Source: Microbotryomycetes sp. JL201
Lineage: Eukaryota > Basidiomycota > Microbotryomycetes
NCBI GenBank assembly: GCA_033819885.1
Contig: JAQYUZ010000006.1
Location: 1 to 64,000 of the forward strand
Direction of reading: 5' to 3'
DNA length: 64,000 bases
Below, in pieces: positions 17,126 to 29,158 of the stretch. The translations under genes were made by a program, and so were the position numbers. The stretch's first letter is position 1. The number at the start of each line of letters is the position of its first letter. Under the pieces are notes generated by a model. It ran no database searches and was not told the origin of the DNA. It was given only the letters and a program-made list of their open reading frames with translations.

Positions 17126-18350
17126 CTATCCGCGCACAATAGCTGCCTCAACTTCGCGCGGCAGCTGTTTCGCGAGCTTAACATCGCCACAGGGCATGGG
17201 CAAGGTCCGAACGCCCTCTAGCACCTCACCACTGGCTGCACTGATGCCGCGTCGGGCACGATTTGCCGCCGTCCAACCGACCTGCTTCAGAGCGTCCGTG
17301 ACCCGCACAAATGCGCCCGGTGCACCGGGCACGGCGCCGCGTACGTAGAGCACGTCGTGGTGCGTATCGATGCGATGAACGAGCAAATTTTGCGTAGTCA
17401 CTTTAGTACCACCCATACGACCCGCCATCTTCTTGCCGGGAAAGACACGACCTGGGTCCTGAAGCGCGCGAGACAAATCTGAGTTTCATCTCCAAAGGGG
17501 GCACATTCACGGAGGTGGAGCGCACCTGATGCTGTCCAGTTGAACCGTGGCTTCGATGGCTGACAGAAGTACCGTGTGATGCGCGAAGACCGGCAAATCC
17601 ATGGCGTTTCATGACACCTTGAAAGCCTTTGCCGATTCTGGTTTGAGAATTGCCGACAGAATCAGTAAGCGCTGGACGATGATGCAGGCAATAGCGACTG
17701 ACGAGGCGGCTTGAACATCGACATGTTGTCCTGGCACGAAATGAGCGGCCGAGAGCCTAGTGCCTGATATGCAATTGCGCAATCAGCAGCGAAAGTTCGA
17801 GATCGACGAGATTTGCTCACCAACAGGAACGAGAGCGTCTTGCGTAACGGGGAACTCGACCAGTTTCATCTTAGGATCCACGCCTGCCTTTCTGAATTGG
17901 CCTAGTAGCGGCGCCTTGGTCGTTTTCGGCGGGCGAGCACTGCAACCAAGCACGAGCGCATGCCGAGCTGGCTCAGCCTTGGTGGCGGATCGTTGTATCG
18001 AGCTGACTACCTGGCAGTCGTCCAACTGAGACGCATTGGTTCAAAGCAGAGCAGAACCGCGTCAAACAGTGCGACTGAGCGGAAAAGAGAGACCGCCGAA
18101 GCCGACTCACATGCAGCACAGTGACAGGCACACGTTGTCCGTTCTGCCAAAGAGCCGTCATGCCGAGCTTGCGTGCGAGTACACCGGTCCGTTGCGTTGC
18201 TGGCGTCCATTGCTGCGGCTCGACTGTCGCTGGAGCTTGTTCGGCTGCAGCAGCTCTCTGCTCGTTGCGACTTGCGCTTGTCGTCAGCGACCTGCAAAGT
18301 GACGTGATGGGGGGTGCTGCGATGCGCCTGCACAGTGCTAACGGGGCCAT
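17126..18350 (-). CDS. MRPL9: Mitochondrial large-subunit ribosomal protein uL3m
   Basis: Mitochondrial homologue of bacterial L3, which binds 23S-like rRNA near the peptidyl transferase centre. The N-terminus [20 protein letters not shown] followed by [11 protein letters not shown] is a typical presequence. Then come [60 protein letters not shown] and [20 protein letters not shown], in L3 order across about five exons. The C-terminal tail after the L3 core is about 55 residues. The ATG at 18350 is clear. It is divergent from RNA1, with only about 50 bp between the proposed starts. Confidence 0.9.
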
Positions 18351-18400
18351 AGCGGGAGTAAAGAGGGGAAGAGCGACGCAGCGGACTTTGCCTCATTGCG

Positions 18401-19981
18401 ATGACCGACGGTGCGCACACGCTCTGCGCCGAACCTGGCTTTGGCGACAGAAACAGAGATAATCGATCTCACTGACAAATTGGTCGAATCTCGGCACACA
18501 GCCAACGGTGCAGGCCGAGTGTTCTCGCTTCAAGGTCGCGTCCTCAAGCTCGACACACGCGAATCAATCGAGCCGTACCTCAAAGACCTCGAGCAAGTCT
18601 CAGACCTCGAAGAAGTCCGTTTCGGCGGCAACACGCTCGGCGTTGATGCATGCTCGGCAGTTGCGGACGCGCTCGCAACCAAATCACAGCTCAAGGTGCG
18701 TTGTGCTCGGCAACAGCTCGTGGCTCGCTCACTGACTTTGTTGCCACATCATACGTGCTGCACTGTTGATCATTTGCAGATCGCGGACTTTTCTGATATC
18801 TTCACGGGCAGGCTGATTTCCGAGATTCCGCAAAGCTTGCGATCGCTGTGCACGGCCTTGCTCCGGATTCCGACTTTGCAGTCGCTCGATCTCAGCGACA
18901 ATGCTTTTGGTGGGCGCTCAGCTGAGCCGATGTAAGCCCCCGCGACGAAGTCTCGGCCTTCCCGCTCGCAAGTTGATGATTGAAGCACGCCACAGGCTCG
19001 AGTTACTGTCTACCCACCCTACGCTGCAAGTCTTGAAGCTCAACAATAACGGCATGGGCCCCGCTGGAGGTACTATGATCGCAGAAGCTCTGTTGGCGAA
19101 TGCTCAGAAAGCCAAGGCAGAGGGTCGTACGCCATCGCTCAAGGTTCTCGTCTGTGGTGCGGGTGGCAAACCGGTTTCTCCATCGCACCTATGCTCACTA
19201 GACGCGTCTGCCAATGCATCACCGCAGGTCGCAATCGCCTCGAGAACGGCAGCTCTCAAGCGTTCTCCGACGCGTTCGCCGCCCTTGGTTCTCTTGTCGA
19301 GGTTCGCATGCCTCAGAACGGCATCCGCATGGAGGGCATTGAAGCGCTTGCTGCGGGGTTAAGGCACAACGCAGATCTGGAAGTCCTTGACTTGCAGGAT
19401 AACACGGCCACAGAAAAGGGCTCGCGCGCGATCGCCAACAGCTTGAACTCGTGCGTACCGCCAAAGGATCTGATGAGACATCGAGCTGACGGTCGCGACA
19501 CAGATGGCCTAAGCTGCGCAAGCTCAACCTCAGCGATTGCCTTCTGCGGCCGAAAGGCGGCGTGCTGGTCATGAAGGCGCTCGAGCGCGGCACAAACAAG
19601 CAGCTTGAATCGCTCCTGCTTCAGTCCAACGAACTCGACCACCGAGCGATCAACATTCTCTCGTCTGCGATCAGCCAACACCTCGAGCACTTGACCCAGC
19701 TCGAACTCAACGGGAACCGTGGAGAGGCAGAAGACGAGTGCTATACCAAAATAACCGAGTCGTTGGCTCGCTGGGGTCACGAAGACGCGCTGGACGAGCT
19801 TGACGACATGGAAGAATATGAGAGCGACGAAGAGGAGGAAGAGGACGAGGAGGAAGAGAGACAAGAGGGAGAGGAAGAAGAACGAAGAGAGGCAGCAAAA
19901 GGACACCCCGGGGCTGTGGCGAAGACAGCAACCGACGTTGATTCACTGGCTTCTTTGCTGGATAAGACTCGGATGGAATAG
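18401..19981 (+). CDS. RNA1: Ran GTPase-activating protein RanGAP (Rna1)
   Basis: Activates GTP hydrolysis by Ran in the cytosol and so keeps the nuclear transport gradient. Leucine-rich repeats match S. pombe Rna1p closely: FSLQGRVLKLDTRESI, ADFSDIFTGRLISEIP, LSDNAFG, LKLNNNGMGPAGG, the GRNRLENGS loop that carries the key asparagine, MPQNGIRMEGIEAL and LDLQDNTATEKGS. The acidic C-terminal tail (DELDDMEEYESDEEEEEDEE) is diagnostic. Five to six exons. The start is uncertain: the good frame has only a GTG, and the nearest solution is an ATG at 18401 with a 40 nt intron (18411-18450) giving MTDETEIIDLTDK. It converges on RPP1 with 72 bp between stops. Confidence 0.9.
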
Positions 19982-20053
19982 ACTCCGTAGGCTATAGAGA
20001 CAGGAAGGTTGTCATTGCAATCTATGAAATGACAAGCAAAGCCGCTTGACGGT

Positions 20054-20875
20054 CTAGTCGAACAAGCCGAAGCTGGATGGAACGAAACGCGCTCAGTCGC
20101 CGATACCAAGCTTCTCACAAACAACGTCAGGAGACTCACCCCATGTCGTCGTCAGACTCTTCCTTCTCCTCCTCCTTCTTCTCCTCGGCCTTCTCCTCGG
20201 CAGCGGCGGCAGCAGGGGCAGCTCCGCCAGCGGCGGCGGCAGCGGGGGCGGCACCACCAGCACCGACGTTGGTCAACAGCTCCTTGACGTCCTTGCCCTC
20301 AAGAGCCTGCACGAACATGTGTGTGTCAGTTGAATCCACGTGACCCGACGTGATCGTATGAGCAGACCTTGGCGAGGAGGGTGGCCCAGATAGGCTCAAC
20401 CTCGACCTTGGCAGCCGAAGTAAGGGCAAGGATCTTCTCGGACTGTGAATGCGAACAAGATTTGACGACAATGAAGAACAAGTCGAGAAGGAGAGTGCAG
20501 CGCGAGGAGGGGCTCGTGGTCAGCGTGCCGTCCGCCATCCAAGAGCGATATTTGAACGACGTACAGAGATCTCGATGCCCTCATCAGCGAGGATCAAGGC
20601 GGCGTAAGTGCTGGCCAACTCAGAAGACACTGCGACAAGCCAACGGTCAGCTGTCGAAATTCTTCTCCACGGCAGTGTGGTCCATCGAGCGAGCAGACGC
20701 AGACGAGCAGCGAATTGACAGCCTTCACAACCTCGCTTGCTAGTTCTGAGACATGCGACGCCCTGTGGTCGAGCGTGCAAGGCCGACGAGAAATCCTTTT
20801 CTCCGACCGCGTATGCTGTCCACGACGCGAATGTGTGCCACGTCCTTGGCCCTGAGCTTGCTGATCAAACTCACT
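20054..20875 (-). CDS. RPP1: 60S acidic ribosomal protein P1
   Basis: Stalk protein that recruits translation GTPases. The N-terminal dimerisation part ([20 protein letters not shown]) joins [20 protein letters not shown] and [20 protein letters not shown]. Then come an Ala-rich hinge, an [13 protein letters not shown] run, and SDDDMG spliced to FGLFD, the conserved C-terminus that contacts factors. Four introns. The exon with the N-terminus starts TG-TCT-TCT after a CAG acceptor and lacks its own A, so the ATG is proposed to be split: the A at 20875, a GTGAGT donor, an intron at 20630-20874, then TG. This is inferred from frame and consensus. Confidence 0.88.
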
Positions 20876-21294
20876 TTTGAACGACCGAACAGCGATTTAA
20901 GCGAAGAGCAGCAAATCCGGTTGGGAGCCAAAACACGGGCGCGAACGGTCGACTGCCCGTGTTTCGGCCCCGTTCGGGAATGGTGCGACCCGAGCGCTAG
21001 CATACTTCGACGAACATCACGGACAAAATGTCGAGCGATACACAAAAGCGGTTATACAAAGCACACAAGATCGCTTCGACTTTAATGTTCACAGAGGGCC
21101 CATTGGTAGCCTCCTGTTGAACTGTTGATGGGATTGAGTTCGAATGAGCGAGTAAGCTTGTACTATCGATGACAAGATTCGCGTCTTCATAGAGCAAGTG
21201 CGTTTATTACAGCTGATTTGGACGCGCTTCGGCGTGTATCGCTTGAATGCCTTAAGTACATCACCCTGACACTGTGATACAACATAAAAAGAAA
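20876..21294. other. Intergenic, RPP1 promoter and RTS1 3' end
   Basis: 419 bp between two minus-strand genes. It should hold the promoter of the ribosomal protein gene. I see no confident TATA box and no coding frame. Confidence 0.4.
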
Positions 21295-24200
21295 CTAACC
21301 CCGTCCTGCTTGCTGCTGTCCTCCTGGGCCACCTCGAGAGTGAACGCCTTGGATTAGTGGACCGTCGTCCAAGCTGAACCGAAACCAACGTCGATTAGCG
21401 CTCTTTGGAAAAGACAAAGAGACTTACGACTTGTGAGTCGCCAGCTCCTTAAGGATGGAAGCGTCTACTGGGATCACTGATTTGCGTCTAACATGAGGCC
21501 CATGCCCGCCGCTTGCGGCTATGCTCCTTCGCGCATCGTCGAACTGCTCAGGCTTCAAACCGGGCGTCAGTTTGCAAAATGGAGCAGACAAGTCTCGCAG
21601 GCTGACCATATCTCCATGCACGTCTTCTCGTTCTATATCTTGCGCTTCAACGTCGGGTACGTACTGCTGATGTGGCGGCAATAGGCCCTCTTCTTCCATC
21701 TCGGCAAACGAAGGATCGTCAAAGTCTTGTTGCTCTGACATCGGGTTATAAGTCCCTTGCGGCACAGGGTCGTCTAGCAGAGTCTTTGGCACCGGTGCGT
21801 TGGCGGGGTGATTTCGCAAAGCGTCATCCCGCAATTTTTGCCACTTGACTTCGCGTTCACGTTGCTTTGCTTTCTCGCTGTGGACAATGATGATCCTCAA
21901 CAAGGTGTTCGTACACTAGCAGTCACCCTGCTGACTCACTCTTGGCGACTCTTGCGATATGCAGCAGAGCACTGCTCGAACACTTCACCGTTGATTTCCA
22001 TCAGCAGCTTCAAGGCGTTGTAAGCCAAGTTGTGGATTTGCCTACTCCAAAATAGCACATCAGTGCAAGGTGCTAGCGCACGAGATTACCATTTCCTTAC
22101 CTGTTCCAATGTCCATTCGAGTTTGTGTACAGGGATGAGAACACGATTGGCAGGATGACGTGAATGTTCTCGCCGATCAAGTTGACGATGTACTCGTTGT
22201 TCCAGTAGTACAGAGCGCGCTCGGCAACCTGCGGAGTATGATCGTCAATGCTTGGCCAATGAACAGGATGTGGAAGGGCGAACCTGGAAGTGCTGGCTAC
22301 TGACGCAGCGCGACAGCTGAACGAACAGAGGAACCATGATCTTTTGGAATTCTACTGGTTCGATCACGTCAAGGATCTCCTCGACCTCGTTCAAGAACAT
22401 GACTTCTTTCGGCGAATTGACTTTTGGCCAGTACTTGAGCAGGCCCTCCACGACTTCCTGAGTCAGGCTGGCGTCCTTCTCCAAGAACTGAACAACACAG
22501 TATGCAAGCTGAGGATGGTACAAGGCCAGTCCTTTCACTTTGTGCAACGGTATCAAGACGCGCGTGAGGAACGTCTTATGTTCTTCCTTCAGCGGCAGCG
22601 CGAAACCGTTGATGATCGAGCCAAGAATCTCCAGCAGCTCGGCGATGCCGTTATGTCGCTCTGTCTCGTAAATGAATTGGAAGAAGACATTGTTGATCGA
22701 TCGACGGATGAAAGCACGAAGGTTGAGGAATTTGCCATAGATTCGGTGCAGCGTTGTCTTGAGAAAGTCTCGCTCTCGCGGATCTTCACTATCAAACAAC
22801 TCGAGAAGCTGCGACCAGACAGCATCAGCCATTGAGCAGACTCGACAAGCAATTGAGCCATTGCGACTGACCTGCAGCACGAAATGCTGATCAATATACC
22901 GCTTGGCGATGTTCGTGTTGAAGTCTGGGCTTTCGACGAAACGCAAAAAGAACTCGTAGACAATCTGAAGATGCGGCCAAGCGAGCTCAAGAACGGGCTC
23001 GTCTTCTTCAGGATCGTACGCATCGCCTGTCGGGTTGACAGCTGGTGGAATCGATCTGAACAAATTGGAAGCAAACTGTACGGCCAAAAGCGTGAGCGCG
23101 CGCGTTCAACTTCATCGTGTGGCGTAATCTGGCCTACCATGGCAACGACTTCGGGATATATAGTTTCTGTGATGACTCCTCGTTGAGTTGTGATCCATTC
23201 TAGCATCTCTGCCAACGTCGCAGCTTTGATTTGCTTGCCACCGATGTCGGTCGAAACGTCATTAAAGTCAAAGACGACAGAGCACTGGTGAAGCTTCTGC
23301 AGGAAGAGATCATGTCGTTCCGGAGCGGGCACCTCTGTTAGTTTGAAATGCGTATCGAATTAGCCCGATTCATTTAGAAAGCAGCGGTGCGAGCAAGACG
23401 GACCCATGAAGCCCGGCAATCTCTCGAGCTCGACTTTTTCAGAGACATGGAATCGAGAGCTCCGTTGTTTTCTTGGCGATTTCGCCGCTGGAATGGTATC
23501 TTTTGGTGTCCCGGTCGGCCTCAACTTGCTGCCGCCAGCGATGCCAGCTTTTGGTGGCGTGTTGGCGGCATTTGCGGCAGCTTGTGCAGCATTCGGAGGA
23601 GGCGATCCGCTGGCGGTAGGGTATGGACCGACGCTGACGCCACCTGCCGAACGGGTCGGCGACACGGGATGGTGCGGTGAGGACGATGGATGGGGAAGAG
23701 GATCTGCGGGCATGACGGCCTGCTCGCGGCGAATACCGAAACGTTGCAAAGACAGAAGTGTGTCAGTCACCCTGTCCCGAGGCACACCCGAGCACGTTGC
23801 AGTGCGTCATTTCCGAGCATCAAATTCAGCAAACGCCGGACCGCCAAAGTGGAGTGATTGGCTTTGGTTCAGCACTCGGATAGCTCGAAAGTTCAAAAAG
23901 GCTGCAGGGCGTGTCTGCGACGAGGCATGAAAGAACAAGGTGGCGCGGGCACTGAGCAACTTACGTTGTCGCCCGAGACGACGATGGACGGATTGTACTG
24001 CCCTGACCTGGCGTTTGCTTGATTGGATTGATTCTGTGCCCGCGAACCGTATTGAGAGGACGAGGCAGGCGGCAGAGGGATCGCGCTTTGGGCCGGGGTC
24101 GAGGACTTGGTGGGCGGCGGCACAGTGGACGCCGCCTTGCCGTTGCTGGCGCCACCGCTGCCACTCGAATGTGCGTTTGCAGAGCCGGATCCTGCTGCCT

Positions 24201-24397
24201 GTGTATCCTTGCTGCGATTGAGCTGTCCGATCGTGAATCGACGGAGCGAGTGGGTCAGCGGCCACGCGCGGTCACGACGAACAAGACGGCGCGACAGCAC
24301 AACGGTAGCCCAATCTCGGACACTCGTCCGATGCGCGCGCTATCGCACCATCAAACTCGGACATGTGACGTACCAAGCTTTTGCGGATGCTCTTCAT
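21295..24397 (-). CDS. RTS1: PP2A regulatory subunit B' (B56 family)
   Basis: Directs protein phosphatase 2A to substrates, with roles in cell cycle and stress. The B56 core is nearly invariant: [100 protein letters not shown] and [20 protein letters not shown]. The N-terminus is low complexity. A first exon of 24 nt (24374-24397, MKSIRKSL) splices over 151 nt to [11 protein letters not shown]. An intron joins YPEVVAM to FASNLFR. The C-terminal frame ends at 21424 unless a perfect GTAAGT donor there is used; using it adds a Gly/Gln-rich tail and ends at 21295. About 650-700 residues. Confidence 0.92.
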
Positions 24398-24704
24398 CGC
24401 GTCGTGTCAACCGTGCCAGCGCACAAACACGCGACTGTGTGATCGACCACGGCGTCGGGAGCACAGCCGTTGTCGCCGGGGTGCAATACTAGTTGGTGAG
24501 CCAACAGACGGCTCGAAAGCAGAGGGTGGGCAGCCGGCAGTGGTCGGTACGGTAGCGGGGCGCGAAGCGGCGGAGGGCGACCAACTCGCTCGTTCGGTTG
24601 ACGACGACTGTACACCCCACCGGTCCACAAACCCGCTCGGCAACGCCCGCGACTGGCGCCAGCTCTTGCTACAATACTTGGCGAGTGGACCTCAGCAGCT
24701 GACC
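24398..24704. promoter_or_regulatory. Divergent promoter region RTS1/SEC66
   Basis: 307 bp between the two proposed ATGs. GC-rich with many CG dinucleotides; no clear TATA box. Open frames here are short and unlike known proteins. Confidence 0.4.
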
Positions 24705-25810
24705 ATGGTCAGCGTCATCGTGCCCATCAGCTGTGCGTTCGCAGCTCGTGCGAGCCAATTCACTACGCGCAACCATGCAGCTGACTCCCTCACGACATGG
24801 CAAACGCTCAGATCTTGTCTTCTTGTTCGGATCTCTGGCCATCTTTTCTCGCTTCTATCGCAAACGCCAACACGGTCAGTCGCGCTAAGCTCGTCCCTCG
24901 CACCACGCGCTCACATTCACGCCGTCCGCCAGGCAAGGAGCAAGAAATAGAGCCATGGTTCCCAAAGCACAAGTCGCGCGATGTGTACATTTCACTACTG
25001 TCAATGGACCCTCCACCGGCGAGGCCCGTGCTCGTAGCTGCGCTCTTGCGCCGCGCCATGGATGACGTGCGCATGATTTGGGCCGTACGCGACGCAAAGT
25101 CGGCATTACAAGTTATGCTTCAAAAGGGTCAAGCCGGAGACGACCTCTGGGAACGCTTCACGCACGCTGAGAAAGAGCTCGAAGCCGAGATCGTAGAGGT
25201 CGTTGGCGAAGCCAACACGTTTCAAGAAGGCTACGGTCAACACATCTTCGGTCTCGCGAGCGAGATGGTCATGCATGAGCGCTCAAAGGATGCGTACGAA
25301 AAGATCACCGCCAGGCGCGCGGAGGAAGGTGCGCGCTGATATGTTCCGCTACCGTTTCTCCCTTTTGCTACCGACTAACCTTCTTCTCCTGGGCCGCTGT
25401 CATCAGCTGAACGCACCGCTGCGGCTCCGCCGTACCTAGCCTTGTCACCTCAAGCTTACCTGCAGCCAACATCGTTATCGTTGGCACCCTCGCATCCACT
25501 CTCAGAAGGCACCGGTCGCGAAACAGACGCAATTGTCCCAGCAAAGCAGAACGGTCACGTCGATCAAAAACAGCAGCCCGCAGGGGATACTGGAGCGCAA
25601 ACCCCCGTGCCAACAACTAGTCTGCCTGAGGATGCTCTACCTGTGTCAGCACCGGCGCCAACGCCGGCGACTGCAGCCTCAGCTGAACCATCGATATCCG
25701 ATGCACCAGAAGCTACCACAGAAGCGCCACTATCGGGACAGCTCAAGCCATCCACGACACCGGTCAAGAAGCCTGTCAACAAACGCAAAAAGGTCAAAGG
25801 TGGCCGGTGA
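24705..25810 (+). CDS. SEC66: Sec63-complex subunit Sec66 (Sec71)
   Basis: ER membrane subunit for post-translational translocation with Sec62/Sec63. Four exons: 24705-24732, 24812-24874, from 24933, and from about 25409. The first join gives MVSVIVPISYLVFLFGSLAI, one membrane helix, then FSRFYRKRQH, the family's cytosolic boundary. The core is KSRDVYISLL, VLVAALLRRAMDDVRMIWAV, LQKGQAGDDLWERFTHAEKE and LEAEIVEVVGEANTFQEGYG. The last exon adds a long Pro/Ala/Thr-rich tail ending in a basic NKRKKVKGGR, longer than yeast Sec66. The join between the core and the tail is phase 1. Confidence 0.9.
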
Positions 25811-25940
25811 ACTCAGTAGACAGTGGCATGTTGCAACATTTCATTCCCTTTTTGACTGTGACGGGACCAAGTATTGAGGGCCCAAGGCTGCGGCAATAAA
25901 GCGCGTGCCTTAGGGCGCGAGACTCGACAGTCCACATCCC

Positions 25941-27206
25941 TTAAGACTCACCTCCATGGTTGGCTGCGAATCCCATGCAAAGAGCCAAACAGGCTGTCAA
26001 TCATTGCGTTGGACTCGAGTCTGCCCTATCACTCACGAATATCTGCCCAGTGAGGAAATGTTTGGTCGAGAGCATTCCAATGAAGCTTGGGTAGTTCTCG
26101 CGAGATGACGTCCTGAACACCTTTACGGATACGCTGTCAGCGCAACATGGTCGCAAATGAATGGTGAAAATTGGAAAAAAAAAGACGCAGAAATAACTTG
26201 CCTTGAGTAACCAGCTCGTATCCTGCAGGACTGAGGTGAAGACCATCGCGCAGAAAACGGTCCAGGCTGCCCTCCTTCTGCGCCGCCTCATTGACAATGG
26301 ACCAGCTGTCAACAACCGGAATCTTGAGCTCTTGAGCCACTTCTTTGACGGCTTCCGCGAAAGTGCGCGTCCTTTCCACATCACGGTCAGGCTGGCGTGG
26401 AGGATCGCGCGACCTCAAGTCATTGGCCCGAACCTGAGCGTCTACTGGCGGAGGAGTAATGAGCAAACATTCGGCGCCTTGCTGATAGTTGGGAGAAGCG
26501 GGGTCTTTGATAAGGCCAATAATTTCACGCAAGTTAGACTTGAATTGCTGAAGCGAGATCTGTGGCCGCCGGTGTCGTTCAAACAAAAATGAATTCAGTA
26601 TGGAGCAGTTTCGAGCTCATTTGGTTGGACAAACCGATTGAGGTGATGGCGGCAGTGTCGCGTCGTTTGCGCCGAACCAAATGGTCATCAAAGCGATGGG
26701 AGCCGAGACTTGCGATGTAGCTGGCAGCCACTGTGTTATCCCGCTTCTCAGCACGGGCCGCCATACATAACCGACTCATGCATTACTTTTTTGGCGATCG
26801 GGATTGCCCACTCAGCTGCAAAAGCAAGTTCGCATTAGATATCGGGAATCTTGAGGAATTCGACAGGCGGGCACTTTCAGTTATAACCTGTGGTAGAGCA
26901 GCGACGTCAGTCCACGAATGTATCTCTGGCGAGAATTTGCTCACCTGATAGCCCCCGGTTGACTACGTCTCTAAAAGAGCGGGATCCGGTGAGCTTCCGA
27001 GAACGCGGCGCCGCCTCCGTGATGCGCCTCACAATTTGCGTTGATACAGATTGGCAAGCGCCGCTCCAGATCCACCCGGCACCCACGCGCCTTGTGTGAT
27101 CGAGTCTGTTTCGCGCTAGTGAGCACGGCGAGGGCACAAAAGGTTGAACGACCGGGCTCTGACCCCCAAACATGACAATAGTCCGCATTGTGACGGGCGA
27201 ATCCAT
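25941..27206 (-). CDS. IAH1: Isoamyl acetate-hydrolysing esterase-like SGNH hydrolase
   Basis: SGNH/GDSL esterase acting on small acetate esters in yeast. Catalytic blocks appear in order after splicing: MRTIVMFG-DSITQGAW (Ser), LANLYQRKLDVVNRGLSG, FGANDATLP (Asn) and DGLHLSPAGY (Asp/His). The final part is PKLHWNALDQTFPHWADI. At least six exons. The intron at 26121-26201 must use a GC donor (CAAG|GCAAGT) to reach the C-terminal block; the alternative GT donor puts the next exon in a frame without homology. The start is at 27206, or 27188 for a six-residue-shorter form. No signal peptide is apparent, so probably cytosolic. Confidence 0.85.
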
Positions 27207-27438
27207 TTCTTTGCGTTGTAAATGGCGGACCACGGCGGCCAAGATGGTGGCGGCAATCGCAAACAGCCACAAGCGCATGCGTTGAGGCAAAGACGGTCAC
27301 GCGCAGCTCACCACGAGCTCTCTAGCACCCACCCCTTTGACGCACGGGCCCGTCGAGCGTGATCGCGCTCAGAGACTGAATAAGACCTACGACTTGGAAT
27401 CGTCAGCGCAGTCGCTGGCGCAGCCGGCCCCAGATCGC

Positions 27439-28220
27439 ATGTCGTTCTCATCCAGTCTGGGACAGGACGGCGGCCTGCATCCGACGCTGCACGTCCACAT
27501 CAACCCCGGCAAAGGACCTCGATGTCCGCTGTATCTGATGCTGTCTGCGCCACCGTCATTCATCATCGACCGTTTCCAGCTAGCTCAGTTGCATCAGGAT
27601 GGCCGTTTGGGCTTTAGTTATTCGTACGAACGCAATCACAGAAGCAATGACCTGCCGACATTGTCCACTCGGGGATACCTGGATCTTGAGCAGCCAGTGA
27701 TCCGAGCTGGTTCGAGTTCGCTGCTACTTCGAGTCGCAAAGAACTCGACAGCGCTAGAGGATTCAATCGAATTGGACATTCCTTTACATCTTAGGTACCA
27801 GAGACCGAGTCTGGACGCCGCCTCTTCACTGAAAGCGGTCGAATTGCCTGGGCCTCGGGTCTTCTGGCTCTGTTCCCAAAGTAAGTGTCTGCACGCGAAT
27901 CCTGTGCACTATAGATCTGACACATGTCAGCAGACGATCGCGAGCTCGATCACGCCTGTCCACCAGACGTAGCCTTAAAGTCACATCTGAGCGGATGTGG
28001 CGAGTTCACCGCGCTTTACCTGCAACCGCTCGACAGGTCCGGGGTCGTATTTTGCGACAACCCGCCTGTGCCGTACCCGCACCTGCTACAAGTACCAACA
28101 GGCGTTCTCGCGGATTTGCCATTGGTTGAGAAGGTCAATACAGGCGTCGTTTGGGCAATGGCTGTCCTGATAGCCCTCGTGCTCCTGCGAAGGCGCCCTC
28201 AAGCCCACGTTGATCGTTGA
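27439..28220 (+). CDS. PBN1: GPI mannosyltransferase I subunit Pbn1/PIG-X
   Basis: ER membrane protein that stabilises the first mannosyltransferase of GPI anchor synthesis (Gpi14/PIG-M). PIG-X features are HPTLHVHIN, CPLYLMLSAPPSFIIDRFQL, a DLEQPV strand, LDIPLHLRYQRPS and, near the end, a single membrane helix (GVVWAMAVLIALVLL) followed by RRR. One intron of about 65 nt near 27875 joins FWLCSQ to NDRELDHACPPDVALKSH. The ATG at 27439 starts MSFSSSLGQ; the frame runs further upstream only to a TTG. No obvious N-terminal signal peptide remains with this start, so an upstream exon is possible. Confidence 0.82.
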
Positions 28221-28313
28221 TTCGTCTAGTGTTACAAGATCTGCTCGCGGACAAGCAAAGAGAATTTGCGAAAGTGGAACGACGAATGGACGAATAGGCC
28301 ACAAACGACCTCT

Positions 28314-29158
28314 CTAGACTATGACACATTTGAGCTTCTTTTTGCTCATGGGCAGACTGTTGGAGAAGCCACCTGCGTCGGCCGTCGACTCCCGCAGCGC
28401 AAGCTCAAACACCTCGTCGACCCCCCGACCTTGCATCGCGCTCACTTCGGCGTATCTCGCGCCAATTTTTCTAGCGACGGCCAAACCTTCTTCATATGTA
28501 ACCGGATGACGGCCTTGAGCCTTGAGCAAGTCGATCGCGCGCGAATCCGTTCGCAGGTCGATCTTTGTTGCCACAAGAATGATGGGCACGCCTTCGCAAA
28601 AGTGCGATACCTCTGGATACCACTGCAATGCAGCATGTATCGCCGATGTCAGTATACGGGACAGATTCAATGTCGACTGTGCGCAATGCGCAGTGTGCTT
28701 GCCTTATCTTCAACATTCTCGAGGCTGATCGGGAAGTCCACGGCGAAGCAAATGAGGAGCACGCTCGCTTCAGGGTACGACAGCGGTCGTAACCTGTCGT
28801 AATCCTCTTGTCCGGCCGTGTCCCACAATGCAAATTCGATGAGCTTGCCGTTCCATGGTTTTTGAATTACGCTGAAACGGGATTCCATTCAGACCTCGAT
28901 GCATCGAAGTCGTGTACAGTCCCGCTCACTAAGTTTCAAAGACTGTTGGCACGTATTCCTGACATTTCATATCAAGCAATCGTGAGCTCATTGCTGTCTA
29001 GCCTGACGGGAGAAGCAAGGGTTGAGGGACAGATTGGCATTGCGCACCTTTGGAAATTGGCGTTTCGAGTACACCATGAGGAGGCATGTCTTGCCGACGC
29101 CGCCATCGCCCGTGCACACGAGTTTGACCTTTGCGTCCGGTCGGCGAACGGTCGCCAT
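28314..29158 (-). CDS. Rho-family small GTPase (Rho3/Rho4-like)
   Basis: Ras-superfamily switch for polarity and septum or exocyst control. P-loop [11 protein letters not shown], switch [12 protein letters not shown], switch [22 protein letters not shown], base-binding ATKIDLRTD, and [13 protein letters not shown]. The C-terminus is KKKLKCVIV, a basic stretch plus a CAAX box for prenylation. The [13 protein letters not shown] helix is closest to what I recall of Rho3; the LSYPEAS region also fits Rho4, so I give no symbol. Four exons. The switch I exon is short and joins by phase-2 splicing to [16 protein letters not shown]. The ATG at 29158 ([10 protein letters not shown]) is well placed. 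Confidence 0.9.
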
